From contig NZ_JANDHW010000002.1 of NCBI RefSeq assembly GCF_024330105.1, positions 310,001 to 374,000 on the forward strand: 64,000 nucleotides of DNA, in the 5' to 3' direction. Shown piece after piece: positions 34,159 through 44,028 of the stretch. The notes beneath the pieces were generated by a model. That model had not been told where the DNA came from and did not search any database. It was given only the letters and a program-made list of their open reading frames with translations. The position numbers and the translations under genes are program-made. Each line of letters starts with the position of its first letter. Positions within the stretch are counted from its first letter, which is position 1. The DNA is from Coprobacter tertius (GTDB lineage Bacteria > Bacteroidota > Bacteroidia > Bacteroidales > Coprobacteraceae).

Positions 34159-36291
34159 ATGGCTACGTTAGAGAAAATTAGAGGTAAAGCAGGTCTGCTC
34201 GTCACCGTTATCGGTGTGGCATTACTTGCCTTTATCGTGGGAGACCTGTTGAATTCGGGTCATACATTCTTTAGAATGAATCAGGATAAAGTGGCTGTGG
34301 TCAACGGTAAGAGGATTACGGTCGAAGAGTTTCAGAATCGTGTAAATCAGCGTACGGAAGAAATGCAGAATATGTATAAAAGATACGGTATGTCTCTTCC
34401 CGAAGGTGCTGCTGCAAGCATAAATAAGGAGGTTTTCGACCAGATGATAAATGAATTGCTATTACAGGATGAAACGGCAAAATTGGGGATTACGGTATCC
34501 AAACAGGAACTTGCCGACCTGTTGCAAGGAGATAATATCGTTCCTGAAGTAAAGCAGTTGTTTACCGATCCGAACACAGGAGTATTTGATAAACAATTTT
34601 TGCTTAGTTTTCTGAATATGATTCTGAACGGAACGAATGCGAATATGAGCGAAGAAGAGGCTCGTCAACTCGAACAACAACGTCAGATGTGGATTAACCT
34701 CGAAAAGAATGTAAAACAGCAACGGTTGGTTCAGAAATTCTATACGTTGATGTCTAAATCGGTCGTTCCTAATAAATTAGACATTGAGGCAGCCTATGAG
34801 GACGGAAAAACAAGCGCAGATTTCATATATGCTATGCAACCTTATAGTTCTATTGCCGATTCAACGGTAAAAATCAGCGATTCGGAGTTGAAAGAGCTTT
34901 ATAATAAAGAAAAAGAAAATTTTAAACGCGAAGAGCAACGTGTCGTTAAATATTTTACGGTCGATATCGTTCCCAGTAAAGCTGACTTTAAAGCGACTGA
35001 GGATAGAATCAATAGTCTTAAAGCTAATTTTGCATCTACCAAAGATGTTGCCGGTATGTTGAGTTTCAATACAGATGTGCCTTATGTTGACGCTTATGTT
35101 TCGGAAAGAAGTATGGATGCCGACATGAAAAATTTTGTGACAAAAGCTCAGATTAATGATGTGGAAGGCCCTATCTTCGATAATAATTCATATAAAATGT
35201 ATCGTTTGATGGGTAGAACTGTCGGACCCGATTCGGTTAAAGTTCGTCATATTATGTTCCCTTTACAGAACGATCCTCAGATAACTGCCCGGTACGACAG
35301 CGTATATAAGGTTGCTAAGAACGGCGGTGATTTCGCCGCTTTGGCAAGACAATTTTCAGGTGACCGCAATTCTGCCTCCAATGGAGGAGATATGGGTTGG
35401 ATGACTGAAGTTTCTGCTTCGCAGTTGGGACAGAAATTCGTATCGGCTATATTCAGTGCGGCTAAAGGCTCTGTATTTACGGTAGAAAGTCCCTATGGAA
35501 AACATATCGTAGAGGTAACCGAGCGTACGGCTAATGTTCCGAAGGCTAAGGTTGCACAGTTGGTATTGACGGTACGCCCCAGTTCCGAAACGTACAGTAA
35601 TTTGTATAATGGTATAAGTCAGTATATCGCAACCAATAATAAGGTAGATTCTTTCGAAAAGAATGCATCTGAAAAAGGATATAATATTTCTACTGCAGAC
35701 TTAACGCGTGACGATATAGGTCTGGGTTCGGTAAGAGATGCCCGTAAGGTAATCAAATGGGCATTCAATGCGAAAAAAGGTGATATATCTGAAATCTTTA
35801 ATACTGAAAATAAATTTTTAGTAGGAGTATTGGCCAATATTGTAAAAGAAGGATATGCTTCTCCTAAGGATGTTGAGAATCAGTTGAAAATGCAACTGAT
35901 GGCCGATAAAAAGGCTGATATTATCATGAATGCTTTAAAAGAAAAAGGAGCGTCTTCGATCGATTCTTATGCTCAGGCTATGTCATCTAAAGTGGATACG
36001 GCTAAATTTGTTAGCTTTAATACCAATGCCATTACCGGTATCGGTTTCGAACCTATTTTAACGGCAACAGCACCTTATGCTCCCGAAAATAAAGTGGATG
36101 GCCCGTTAAAAGGTAATAATGGGGTATATGTTATCTCGGTATATAATAAAACGACCAATCCTCAGCCGATGAATAATGATGCAGAGAAACAGAAATATAT
36201 ACAGCTTGTGAATTCGGCTATGTCTAATCAGTTAATAGAGGTAATGAAAAATAAAGCCGATATTGAAGATAACCGTATAAAGTTTTTCTAA
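34159..36291 (+). CDS. PpiD/SurA-type peptidyl-prolyl isomerase chaperone
   Basis: 710 aa. One N-terminal membrane anchor (about residues 11-30, GLLVTVIGVALLAFIVGDLL), a SurA-N/SurA-N-3 chaperone region (VVNGKRITVEEFQNRVNQRT, FDQMINELLLQDE), a parvulin domain near 345-450 (SVKVRHIMFPLQND, FAALARQFSGDRNSASNGGD, VESPYGKHIVEV), and a second degenerate parvulin-like region at the C-terminus. It helps outer-membrane protein folding in the periplasm. No clear promoter match upstream; a TATCTTCG near 34098 is only partial. Confidence 0.92.
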   Translation: MATLEKIRGKAGLLVTVIGVALLAFIVGDLLNSGHTFFRMNQDKVAVVNGKRITVEEFQNRVNQRTEEMQNMYKRYGMSLPEGAAASINKEVFDQMINELLLQDETAKLGITVSKQELADLLQGDNIVPEVKQLFTDPNTGVFDKQFLLSFLNMILNGTNANMSEEEARQLEQQRQMWINLEKNVKQQRLVQKFYTLMSKSVVPNKLDIEAAYEDGKTSADFIYAMQPYSSIADSTVKISDSELKELYNKEKENFKREEQRVVKYFTVDIVPSKADFKATEDRINSLKANFASTKDVAGMLSFNTDVPYVDAYVSERSMDADMKNFVTKAQINDVEGPIFDNNSYKMYRLMGRTVGPDSVKVRHIMFPLQNDPQITARYDSVYKVAKNGGDFAALARQFSGDRNSASNGGDMGWMTEVSASQLGQKFVSAIFSAAKGSVFTVESPYGKHIVEVTERTANVPKAKVAQLVLTVRPSSETYSNLYNGISQYIATNNKVDSFEKNASEKGYNISTADLTRDDIGLGSVRDARKVIKWAFNAKKGDISEIFNTENKFLVGVLANIVKEGYASPKDVENQLKMQLMADKKADIIMNALKEKGASSIDSYAQAMSSKVDTAKFVSFNTNAITGIGFEPILTATAPYAPENKVDGPLKGNNGVYVISVYNKTTNPQPMNNDAEKQKYIQLVNSAMSNQLIEVMKNKADIEDNRIKFF

Positions 36292-36376
36292 AAAATTGAT
36301 TGATGAATTGTTTTTAAGCTGCATATTAAAGGTTACGGTTTAAAAACTGAAGATAAAATTTTTTAGATAGTATTTG

Positions 36377-36524
36377 AACATAGTACATTAATTGGTACAG
36401 TGGTGAGGGTGAATGGTTCGTATTTGCCCGGTTGGTTGGAGAAAACCTATTTTTTGTAGTGTTTCTGGTAGTGTCGAAAAGACCTATGATATACCTTTCC
36501 CGCTGAAAATTAATGTACTATGTT
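36377..36524. repeat. 148-bp segment bounded by perfect 17-bp inverted repeats
   Basis: AACATAGTACATTAATT at 36377-36393 and its exact reverse complement at 36508-36524 enclose 114 bp without coding potential. The ends could be terminal inverted repeats of a small MITE-like element, or the arms of a long-range RNA or DNA structure. I saw no clear target-site duplication and no second copy in this window. It fills most of the space between ppiD and the TonB-C gene. Confidence 0.5.
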
Positions 36525-36586
36525 TTTTATGTTTGTCGATAAGCAGTCGCAAGCTCATATTTTGATCAATAGAAAATCTTTATATC

Positions 36587-37522
36587 ATGCAAATAAAAAC
36601 GATTATTTCACTATGCACTTTTGGATTAATTGCATTTAATGTTGAAGCTCAACGTCCTGCACATTTTTCAGAGTATATCATTATCGAGGGAGATACCATA
36701 AAGCTTCCCGGCCAGTGGAGCGAGTTGGAGAAATTGGGATGGAGGTTCGAAAATGAAAAAGACGCGACTTACGAATTACCTTATTATTTCGAAACCGGAT
36801 ATGGCCAGGAGCAGAGCCTCCTTTCTTATAGTGCGGAAATACTCACCCGGGGTGGGAAACGGTTAAAGGTATCATTTACGAATACTTTCGGAAAACCGAT
36901 GCCGGTTCGAGAATGCCGGGTTTCGAGGATAGGTAGTTATTTTGATTCTCCTGATAAAAAGTCTCCCGATTTTGAGCTAATGGGAGGTATTAAAAAGGGT
37001 ACAAGGTTGGGAAAAGTGTTCGGCAAGTATGGTTATGCGGATATTCCAACGGGGAGACCTCGGTATTTTAGCCGTAAAAATCAAGTTCCGGTGTTGTTGT
37101 ATGAAGATAAGTTAAAGAATAATTCCCTGCATATATATTGGAAAAAGGGTCTGATACGGAAAATAGCTTATTTCGATATTTCGCGAGAGGCAGATATGAT
37201 TAATATGATCTCTGACTCCCTGAAATCTTTTCCTCCCAGTTTTCCCGGGGGACAAAGCGCACTGCTACAATTTATACGGAGTAATCTGAGATATCCTCCT
37301 CAGGCCATGGAGAATGGAATATCGGGGATGGTGGTTTGTACGGTTACCATAAAAGCTGACGGCATGGTGGGTGATGTGGAAGTTACCCGATCTCCGGCCG
37401 ATATATTGTCGGAAGAAGCGGTTCGGGTGATTAAAATTATGCCTCGTTGGACGCCGGGAATAATCGAAAATGTAAAATCATCCTATCAAATTGTGATTCC
37501 CATTATGTTCCGTTTGCAATAA
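36587..37522 (+). CDS. Exported protein with C-terminal TonB domain
   Basis: 311 aa. Signal peptide MQIKTIISLCTFGLIAFNVEAQ. An undefined beta-rich region covers residues 25-215. The C-terminal 90 residues are a TonB-C domain: FPGGQSALLQFIRSNLRYPP, QAMENGISGMVVCTVTIKAD, VEVTRSPADILSEEAVRVIK, PRWTPG. Unlike a true energy transducer it has no Pro-rich spacer and no N-terminal transmembrane anchor beyond the signal, so it is likely one of the soluble or periplasmic TonB-C proteins common in Bacteroidota. Function unknown. Precedes the ankyrin lipoprotein gene by 57 bp. Confidence 0.8.
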   Translation: MQIKTIISLCTFGLIAFNVEAQRPAHFSEYIIIEGDTIKLPGQWSELEKLGWRFENEKDATYELPYYFETGYGQEQSLLSYSAEILTRGGKRLKVSFTNTFGKPMPVRECRVSRIGSYFDSPDKKSPDFELMGGIKKGTRLGKVFGKYGYADIPTGRPRYFSRKNQVPVLLYEDKLKNNSLHIYWKKGLIRKIAYFDISREADMINMISDSLKSFPPSFPGGQSALLQFIRSNLRYPPQAMENGISGMVVCTVTIKADGMVGDVEVTRSPADILSEEAVRVIKIMPRWTPGIIENVKSSYQIVIPIMFRLQ

Positions 37523-37579
37523 TAGATCTGGTGTGGTGTTGAAGAAATAAATTAATTAACATAATTACCCTCTTGAGAT

Positions 37580-39976
37580 ATGAAGTGGATATTAAGCATT
37601 TTTATTTTTTGTCTGCTGAGGGGATCTTGTACTCCCGGGCAACCTGTAAATAACCAGGGTAGACAATTGACCCGAGAGGAATGGCAAAAATTGAGTCCCG
37701 TTTTATCGGAACTTCCTAATCAGGTTTGTGCCGATACCATACGCCGTCTATTAACCCGGGGTATCGACGGCCGGTTGTTTGTCATGTGGGATTATCCGCC
37801 CCGGGAGAATTCGGATGTCATCGAACTGACGTCGGAAGAGCCCGGTCCCTTCGAAAAAATAAGAATGTATGAAGGCTCTACCCCTTTGATGATAGCCGTA
37901 CGTTACGGGTATGCAGACTTATCTAAAATGCTCATCGATATGGGAGCTGATATTAAAGCAAAAAATCAGATGCGCGGTATGGATGTTGTCGCGATGGCAG
38001 AAGAGACACAAGACGAGACGTTTATTATGCAATTTATAGATTGGGCGACTCCTAAAACGGGAGTAAAATATTTTACGGATAACACCGGTATCTTATTTTA
38101 TGCGGCTGTTTTTCATCATTTCAATTTACTTGAAAAAATGATAGAAATGGGGAGCGATATAAATGCTCCCGATAAAATTACCCGATATACAGTATTGAGC
38201 CAAATGGTAATGAAAAGAGATACGGTTGTAATTGGCAAGCTTCTCGGATTGGGTGCCGACCTGAATGCGGGACTTGACGGATTCAGACCGTTCGATGCGG
38301 TCGCAAAACTCCCTTATTTTGAGGACTATATAGTAGAGTACCTTCTTCGGCACGGCATGAAGCCTTATTTTAACGGAGTTACGCAGGTAGGCCCGATTGA
38401 GGTGATGAAAGCTATGTTGGAAAGCGGGACAGATATTAATGCGCAAGATTCCGCCGGGTGTAGTTTCTTGTGGCATGCCGCTGAAAATGATAATTATAAA
38501 TTGGTAAAATATTTGATTGAACAGGGTGCCGATGTTAATTTAGCTAATCATAATAACCGCTTCCCGATAGACGTAGCGGGTTCTTCTTGTTTTGATTTAT
38601 TAATAGCGGGAGGAGCAAAACAGGGCGTTCAAACGGATTATTTTCGCTTATTCGATGCGGTACGAAATGGAGAGATCGATATTGTTGAGGAACTTGTACA
38701 TAAAGGGGTAGATGTAAACCATAGTATTGGAGGTGACTATGCGATCAATACACAGGGGGATGTAAGTACCGAAACGCATCTCGAAATTTTAGATATTTTG
38801 TTAAAAGCCGGCGCTAATATCGGAGTTCGTAACCGGAGCGGATATTCCATTCTTCCCGATAAAGCCGCCGTAAGAGATTCTGTCATCGTAAAATATTTGC
38901 TCGAACGAGGGGCTGACCCGGACATATGGGGATATACCGACCGAACGGCACTTCATCGTTTATCCGCTGTAAATTATTCGGAAAGCCTTCCGGGTGTTTT
39001 GTCGATGATGAAAACTTTGATTGAATACGGAGCTGATGTGAATGCATTGGATAAAGACGGAAATACTCCGTTGCTGACAAATATGGAGGCCCTGTCTGTT
39101 TCCGATTATCAGGAAGAAACGATCCGATTGCTTATTGCGTATGGGGCCTCGTCACGAATCGAAAATTTTGATGCTATGAGCCCACTGGATTTATTGAAAA
39201 GAAAAAAATTCAGTCCCGAAGTAAAGCGATTGCTTGAACGGCAAGATTATACGTTGGGAAATTACCGAGAAAAACTGAAACCGGTATTTGACCTTTATAA
39301 GGGTAAAATAGGGATCGGGGTTGTTATTAATTTATTGGCGTCTGACGATATAGACTATACATTGACGCAGGAGATTGTTCTCGGTGATTCGCTACATACC
39401 CGTTTTAACGAGGGGGCTACATCGTTGTCGGTAGCGGCTGCTCTCGGATTCGACGAGATCGTAATCGGGCTTATCGCTAATGAAGCATCGGTAGATATAC
39501 GAGACGGGCGTGGTTATTCACCTTTGGGGTATGCAGTCGAAAAAAAACGATATAAAACCGCTGAGATATTGTTGAAGTTTAACGCCTCTCCATACTATCC
39601 AGACACGAACAATCCCTTTAAAATTGCGACCCGGCTGAAAAATTATAAAATACTCGATCTGTTGCTTCGTTATCATCCTGATCTTAATATGTACGACGAT
39701 AATCCGCTGATCGATGCTGTGCTTCTCGGAGACGTGCGGCTTGTCAGTTATTTTTTGAATAGAAAAGCCAATCCGGAAGCTCACGACGAGCAAGGTCGTA
39801 CGGTTCTTATGGTAGCTGCCGAAAAAGGGAATGCGGATATTGTGAAAATGTTGTTGATTGCAGGCGCCGACCCATTGGCGACCGATGAGGCCGGCAGTTC
39901 GGTTTGGGATTATGCGGATGGGAATGAAGACGTATTAAAGATTTTGCCTAAGAAGGAACCCTCTGGCGAACGGTAA
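37580..39976 (+). CDS. Large ankyrin-repeat lipoprotein
   Basis: 798 aa. Leader MKWILSIFIFCLLRGSC, Cys17 lipidation. At least ten ankyrin units can be read, e.g. GSTPLMIAVRYGYADLSKML, SCSFLWHAAENDNYKLVKYL-like, GADVNLANHNNRFPIDVA, DRTALHRLSAV, DGNTPLLTNMEAL, GATSLSVAAALGFDEI, GRTVLMVAAEKGNADIVKML. Ankyrin solenoids bind proteins; on a lipoprotein facing the periplasm or surface this suggests an adhesion, scaffold or immunity role, but no target is evident. Likely cotranscribed with the TonB-C gene upstream. Confidence 0.85.
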   Translation: MKWILSIFIFCLLRGSCTPGQPVNNQGRQLTREEWQKLSPVLSELPNQVCADTIRRLLTRGIDGRLFVMWDYPPRENSDVIELTSEEPGPFEKIRMYEGSTPLMIAVRYGYADLSKMLIDMGADIKAKNQMRGMDVVAMAEETQDETFIMQFIDWATPKTGVKYFTDNTGILFYAAVFHHFNLLEKMIEMGSDINAPDKITRYTVLSQMVMKRDTVVIGKLLGLGADLNAGLDGFRPFDAVAKLPYFEDYIVEYLLRHGMKPYFNGVTQVGPIEVMKAMLESGTDINAQDSAGCSFLWHAAENDNYKLVKYLIEQGADVNLANHNNRFPIDVAGSSCFDLLIAGGAKQGVQTDYFRLFDAVRNGEIDIVEELVHKGVDVNHSIGGDYAINTQGDVSTETHLEILDILLKAGANIGVRNRSGYSILPDKAAVRDSVIVKYLLERGADPDIWGYTDRTALHRLSAVNYSESLPGVLSMMKTLIEYGADVNALDKDGNTPLLTNMEALSVSDYQEETIRLLIAYGASSRIENFDAMSPLDLLKRKKFSPEVKRLLERQDYTLGNYREKLKPVFDLYKGKIGIGVVINLLASDDIDYTLTQEIVLGDSLHTRFNEGATSLSVAAALGFDEIVIGLIANEASVDIRDGRGYSPLGYAVEKKRYKTAEILLKFNASPYYPDTNNPFKIATRLKNYKILDLLLRYHPDLNMYDDNPLIDAVLLGDVRLVSYFLNRKANPEAHDEQGRTVLMVAAEKGNADIVKMLLIAGADPLATDEAGSSVWDYADGNEDVLKILPKKEPSGER

Positions 39977-40040
39977 AAAAACGGATATCTTTTTGTAAAT
40001 AGGAAAAAATGGTAACGAACGTAATTATAAAATTAGTATT

Positions 40041-40514
40041 ATGATTGAAAATGTAACTTGCGCGACGGAAAAAAATGCGACGGATGAAATATCTCGAAAA
40101 AGAGTATATACCCCGAATATGATTTATGTGGCTGCCTTCATTGGCGGACCCTTTGCCGGAGCCTACCTGATGGCGGAAAATTTCAGCGTGTTCGGCCGTA
40201 GACGGTTTGCAGGGATTACATGGATTGCCACTTTTATATTTATCACGTTGTTTGCCCTTGAATATTCTTTTATGGAAAAAATTCCTAATTTTCTTATTCC
40301 GGTTACCTATAGCACAATATATATGTTTTTAGCAAAATGTTACCAAGGAGAACAAATCAGGGAATGTCTTGAAACGGGGGGATTGAAATGGTCGATATGG
40401 AAAGTGGCGTTGGTAATAATCGTATCACTTATAGTAACTATTTTGTTATTTTTGCTGGCTTTAATTAACACATGGCCTCCTATGTTAGGGGAATACAGTT
40501 ACATGAACAAATAA
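40041..40514 (+). CDS. Integral membrane protein of unknown function
   Basis: 157 aa. A polar N-terminus of about 25 residues (MIENVTCATEKNATDEISRK) precedes hydrophobic segments at about 30-47 (MIYVAAFIGGPFAGAYLM), 58-75 (FAGITWIATFIFITLFAL), 82-98 and 120-145 (VALVIIVSLIVTILLFLLAL). No domain recognised. It follows the ankyrin gene by 64 bp and may belong to the same unit. Confidence 0.65.
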   Translation: MIENVTCATEKNATDEISRKRVYTPNMIYVAAFIGGPFAGAYLMAENFSVFGRRRFAGITWIATFIFITLFALEYSFMEKIPNFLIPVTYSTIYMFLAKCYQGEQIRECLETGGLKWSIWKVALVIIVSLIVTILLFLLALINTWPPMLGEYSYMNK

Positions 40515-40752
40515 AACAATACTTGATTTTTCCGGTATTTGTTTCGCTGTTAAAATGTGCGATTATATTAAAATACATACATATCGGTAAAAAATTACCG
40601 GTGCATAGTATCTATTGTTTTAGATTATTTGCTTTTGATATTCAGCGATTTATTTTACTACCGGTCGGCTATTTTTCTATACATGTTTTTTTATGATGCG
40701 ATTGTAATGCATAAAAAGGGCGTCGCGAGTTGATATCTTACATTCGTTTACG

Positions 40753-40760
40753 TATTTTTG
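40753..40760 (+). promoter_or_regulatory. TAnnTTTG -7 box of rlmN
   Basis: TATTTTTG lies where an upstream TTG start would be. Transcription therefore begins after 40760. GGAGA at 40771-40775 is the ribosome-binding site for the GTG at 40782, so rlmN uses GTG. Confidence 0.6.
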
Positions 40761-40781
40761 TATAGAAAAAGGAGACAGAAC

Positions 40782-41825
40782 GTGGAAAAAATTCGTTTGG
40801 CCGGGAAAAACCGATCAGAAATTGCCGAGATTGTAGCAGAGTTGGGAATGCCCCGTTTTACAACTTTACAGATTTTGAAGTGGATATATGTAAAACGGGT
40901 GAATCATATCGATGAAATGACCGATTTATCGAAACGTAACCGGTTGTTTCTCGGAGAAAAATATGAGGTCGGATATTTCCCTCCTGTTGACGAAATGAGG
41001 TCGTTAGACGGCACGGTAAAATATCTGTTTGGAAAGTCGGCTCGAGATTCGGTTGAATCGGTTTATATTCCCGATCGGGATCGCGCTACTTTATGTGTAT
41101 CTTCCCAGGTAGGATGTAAAATGAATTGCCTTTTTTGTATGACCGGTAAGCAGGGGTTTTCACGGAATCTGACTGCAAATGAAATATTGAATCAAATAGT
41201 TTCGATCCCCGAAAGCGATACCTTAACCAACGTCGTGTTTATGGGAATGGGAGAACCGCTCGATAATGTCGAAGAATTGATGAAAGTTCTTGAAATCCTT
41301 ACCTCTGATTGGGGATTTGCCTGGAGTCCCAAACGTATTACCATATCTACGATCGGTCATAAAAGCGGTATGATTCGTTTTCTCGAAGGAAGCGAGTGTC
41401 ATCTTGCTGTGAGTTTGCATTCTCCTTATCCGGTCGAACGTTTATCTTTAATGCCCGTAGAAAAAGCGTGGCCTGAATATGAGATTATAGAGTTATTGAG
41501 GAATTATGACTTTTCGAAGCAACGAAGATTATCTTTCGAATACATCATGTTTAATGGATTGAACGACAGTATCGAACATGCTGAAGAACTTTCTAAAATA
41601 CTACGAGGATTGCATTGCCGGGTAAATTTGATACGGTTTCATGCGATCCCGGGTGTAGATTTAAAAAGTTCTGATGAAGATGCAATGATACGGTTTAGAG
41701 ATTGTCTTAATCGTAGAGGGGTAATTTGTACGATTCGTTCGTCGCGTGGTGAAGATATTTTTGCAGCATGCGGCATGCTTTCGACTGTTCGGAAAGGAGG
41801 AACGCGAACCGATATTCTTAAATAA
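40782..41825 (+). CDS. rlmN: Dual-specificity RNA methyltransferase RlmN
   Basis: 347 aa from a GTG start with a good ribosome-binding site (AGGAGA). Radical SAM enzyme that methylates C2 of A2503 in 23S rRNA and A37 of some tRNAs. An N-terminal accessory domain (IAEIVAELGMPRFTTLQILK, WIYVKRVNHIDEM) is followed by the cluster motif CKMNCLFCMTG (CxxxCxxC), VFMGMGEPLDN, RITISTIGHKSGM, SLHSPYPVERLSLMP, and the terminal catalytic Cys in FAACGML. All expected residues are visible. Confidence 0.93.
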   Translation: MEKIRLAGKNRSEIAEIVAELGMPRFTTLQILKWIYVKRVNHIDEMTDLSKRNRLFLGEKYEVGYFPPVDEMRSLDGTVKYLFGKSARDSVESVYIPDRDRATLCVSSQVGCKMNCLFCMTGKQGFSRNLTANEILNQIVSIPESDTLTNVVFMGMGEPLDNVEELMKVLEILTSDWGFAWSPKRITISTIGHKSGMIRFLEGSECHLAVSLHSPYPVERLSLMPVEKAWPEYEIIELLRNYDFSKQRRLSFEYIMFNGLNDSIEHAEELSKILRGLHCRVNLIRFHAIPGVDLKSSDEDAMIRFRDCLNRRGVICTIRSSRGEDIFAACGMLSTVRKGGTRTDILK

Positions 41826-41905
41826 AGGATACATTATTTAAATTAAAAATATCTATATTTCGGAGAATAATAGTAACTTAGAGCTTCAATTACGAAATAG
41901 AATTT

Positions 41906-43009
41906 ATGGAAGAAAATTATAAGGTAAAAGTGGGAATTACCCAGGGAGATATTAATGGAATCGGCTATGAAGTTATTCTGAAAACCCTTTCCGATCCGCG
42001 TATTGTAGAAATGTGTACGCCGATCGTTTATGGTTCGCCCAAAGTTGCGGCTTATCATCGTAAGGCACTCGAGTTGCCTCCGATGAGCTTTAATATTATC
42101 AATGAAGCCGGACAAGCCGAAGACCTTAAACTCAATATTATTAATTGTATCGATGAAGAGGTAAAAGTGGAATTATCAAAACCTACTGCCCAATCGGGGG
42201 AAGCGGCTTATTTTGCACTTGAGGCGGCTTCGACCGATATCGAACGGGGGGCTATCGATGTGATTGTTACGGCTCCGATAAATAAACATGTGATACAATC
42301 CGATAAATTCGATTTTCCCGGACATACCGAATATTTTGAGAAACGTTTGGGGAAAGGTCGAAAATCATTGATGATACTTATGAATGATGTTTTGCGTGTT
42401 GCTTTGGTAACGGGACATGTGCCTTTAGTTCAGGTTCCATCGATGATAACGCAGGCTGATATCGTACAGAAGCTTCGTATTTTTAATTATGCGCTCAGGC
42501 AAGATTTCGGGATCATAAAACCCCGTATCGCTGTATTGTCACTTAATCCTCATGCCGGTGAAGAAGGTTTGTTGGGAAACGAAGAAAATGAAATTATTAT
42601 ACCGGCTTTAAAAGATGCAGAGGAACAAGGAATTTTGTGTTTTGGTCCTTATGCCGCCGATGGATTTTTCGGATCGGGACATTTTTCTCATTTCGATGGA
42701 GTGTTGGCTATGTATCACGATCAGGGATTGGCACCCTTTAAAACTCTGGCTATGGAAGAAGGGGTGAATTATACAGCCGGATTGCCGATTATACGTACAT
42801 CTCCGGCACACGGTACAGGGTATGATATTGCCGGTGAAAACAAGGCTTCGGAAGAGTCGTTTCGCCATGCGATGTATCAGGCAATAGATATATTTAATTG
42901 TCGCAATCGATTTAAAGAAATGAAGTCGAATCCTTTGAGAAAGCAGTATTTCGATAAGAGTGGAGACAACGAAGTTCTTAATCTCGAAGAAGAAGAAAAG
43001 GAAGATTGA
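41906..43009 (+). CDS. pdxA: 4-hydroxythreonine-4-phosphate dehydrogenase PdxA
   Basis: 367 aa. NAD-dependent oxidative decarboxylase of the DXP-dependent pyridoxal-phosphate pathway. VGITQGDINGIGYEVILKTL opens the protein; metal and substrate residues lie in TAPINKHVIQ, FPGHTEYFE, LNPHAGEEGLLGNEE, YHDQGLAPFK and IRTSPAHGTGYDIAG. The acidic C-terminal tail (LNLEEEEKED) is lineage-specific. A weak terminator-like hairpin follows at 43029. Confidence 0.95.
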   Translation: MEENYKVKVGITQGDINGIGYEVILKTLSDPRIVEMCTPIVYGSPKVAAYHRKALELPPMSFNIINEAGQAEDLKLNIINCIDEEVKVELSKPTAQSGEAAYFALEAASTDIERGAIDVIVTAPINKHVIQSDKFDFPGHTEYFEKRLGKGRKSLMILMNDVLRVALVTGHVPLVQVPSMITQADIVQKLRIFNYALRQDFGIIKPRIAVLSLNPHAGEEGLLGNEENEIIIPALKDAEEQGILCFGPYAADGFFGSGHFSHFDGVLAMYHDQGLAPFKTLAMEEGVNYTAGLPIIRTSPAHGTGYDIAGENKASEESFRHAMYQAIDIFNCRNRFKEMKSNPLRKQYFDKSGDNEVLNLEEEEKED

Positions 43010-43322
43010 AAAATAGTAGTAAGGTCGTAATACGGGATAACTGCTTATAGATATTCCGTATTATTAATATTTAACAATCTTTTATTTGTTGTGTTTTTAA
43101 TAATAATTAATCTTTGTAACTGTTAATTTGAAAGCAAAAGAGATGTAATTATATCTTTTTTATAAAAATATGCAGCTATAAATGGTAAACTATTGTAACT
43201 GATAAAGTTTTGTTAGTTTTATTTTATCAATGGGGAAGAATGTTAAAATAAGGCGTTCTTTTTGTTTCGTAACGAATATTACTGACATTTGCATCTTGTG
43301 AAACTGTAATGTAACAGAGTGT
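43010..43322. other. Intergenic region before the inositol-lipid cluster
   Basis: About 310 bp. It holds the hairpin at 43029-43062 (AATACGG paired with CCGTATT) and, near 43105-43120, a near-match to the -7 element with one extra base. It presumably carries the promoter of the inositol cluster. No further motif recognised. Confidence 0.4.
43029..43062 (+). terminator. Weak hairpin after pdxA
   Basis: AATACGG pairs with CCGTATT with additional A-U/G-U pairs around a 12-nt loop. No good T-run, so only a possible terminator. Confidence 0.4.
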
Positions 43323-44018
43323 ATGAAGTACGCTGTAATAGCGGCGGGAGAGGGGTCCCGACTGGTAGGGGAAGGAGTAAAAGATCCGAAGCCTTTGGTA
43401 AAAATTAATGGAGAAGCGATGATCGATCGTCTTATACGTATTTTTATCGAAAACAAGGCTGAATCGATAAATATCATTATTAATTCGGAAATGCAGGAAG
43501 TGAGACGACATCTTGATTCGTTGCAGCTTCCGGTGCCCTTGCATGTAGAAGTGAAATCCACTCCCAGTTCGATGCATAGTTTTTTTGAATTACGGGAGTG
43601 GTTGCGTGGCGGAAGGTTTTGTCTTACGACTGTTGATACGATGTTTCGTGAAGATGAATTTTCATCCTATATATCCCGGTTCGAAGAGAGTGCCGGAATC
43701 GGAGGTCTAATGGCTGTTACCGATTTTATCGATGATGAGAAGCCGTTATATGTTGAAACAGATAAAGATTTGAATATAAAGGGTTTCAGAGATAATGTCT
43801 ATGATAATGCCCGATATATTTCTGGAGGAGTTTATGGCCTAACCGAACCGGCAATTGATATTTTGGAAAGGGCTATGCGGGACAATGTTTCCCGTATGCG
43901 GAATTATCAGCGTCGTCTGGTTTCGGAAGGTATGCAATTAAAAGCATATCCTTTTACAAAAATTATCGATGTAGATCATGCCGGAGATATCGAAAAAGCA
44001 GCCCGGTTCGTTAAATGA
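43323..44018 (+). CDS. Nucleotidyltransferase (NTP_transferase-like)
   Basis: 231 aa. The N-terminus MKYAVIAAGEGSRLVGEGVK with DPKPLVKINGEAMIDRLIRI is the nucleotide-binding signature of sugar-phosphate or polyol nucleotidyltransferases; the Asp in CLTTVDTMFRED fits the metal site. Such enzymes make CDP- or other NDP-activated small alcohols. First gene of the inositol-lipid cluster; I infer that it supplies or modifies an activated headgroup, but this step is not established from sequence. Confidence 0.85.
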   Translation: MKYAVIAAGEGSRLVGEGVKDPKPLVKINGEAMIDRLIRIFIENKAESINIIINSEMQEVRRHLDSLQLPVPLHVEVKSTPSSMHSFFELREWLRGGRFCLTTVDTMFREDEFSSYISRFEESAGIGGLMAVTDFIDDEKPLYVETDKDLNIKGFRDNVYDNARYISGGVYGLTEPAIDILERAMRDNVSRMRNYQRRLVSEGMQLKAYPFTKIIDVDHAGDIEKAARFVK

Positions 44019-44028
44019 AATTGAAAAT

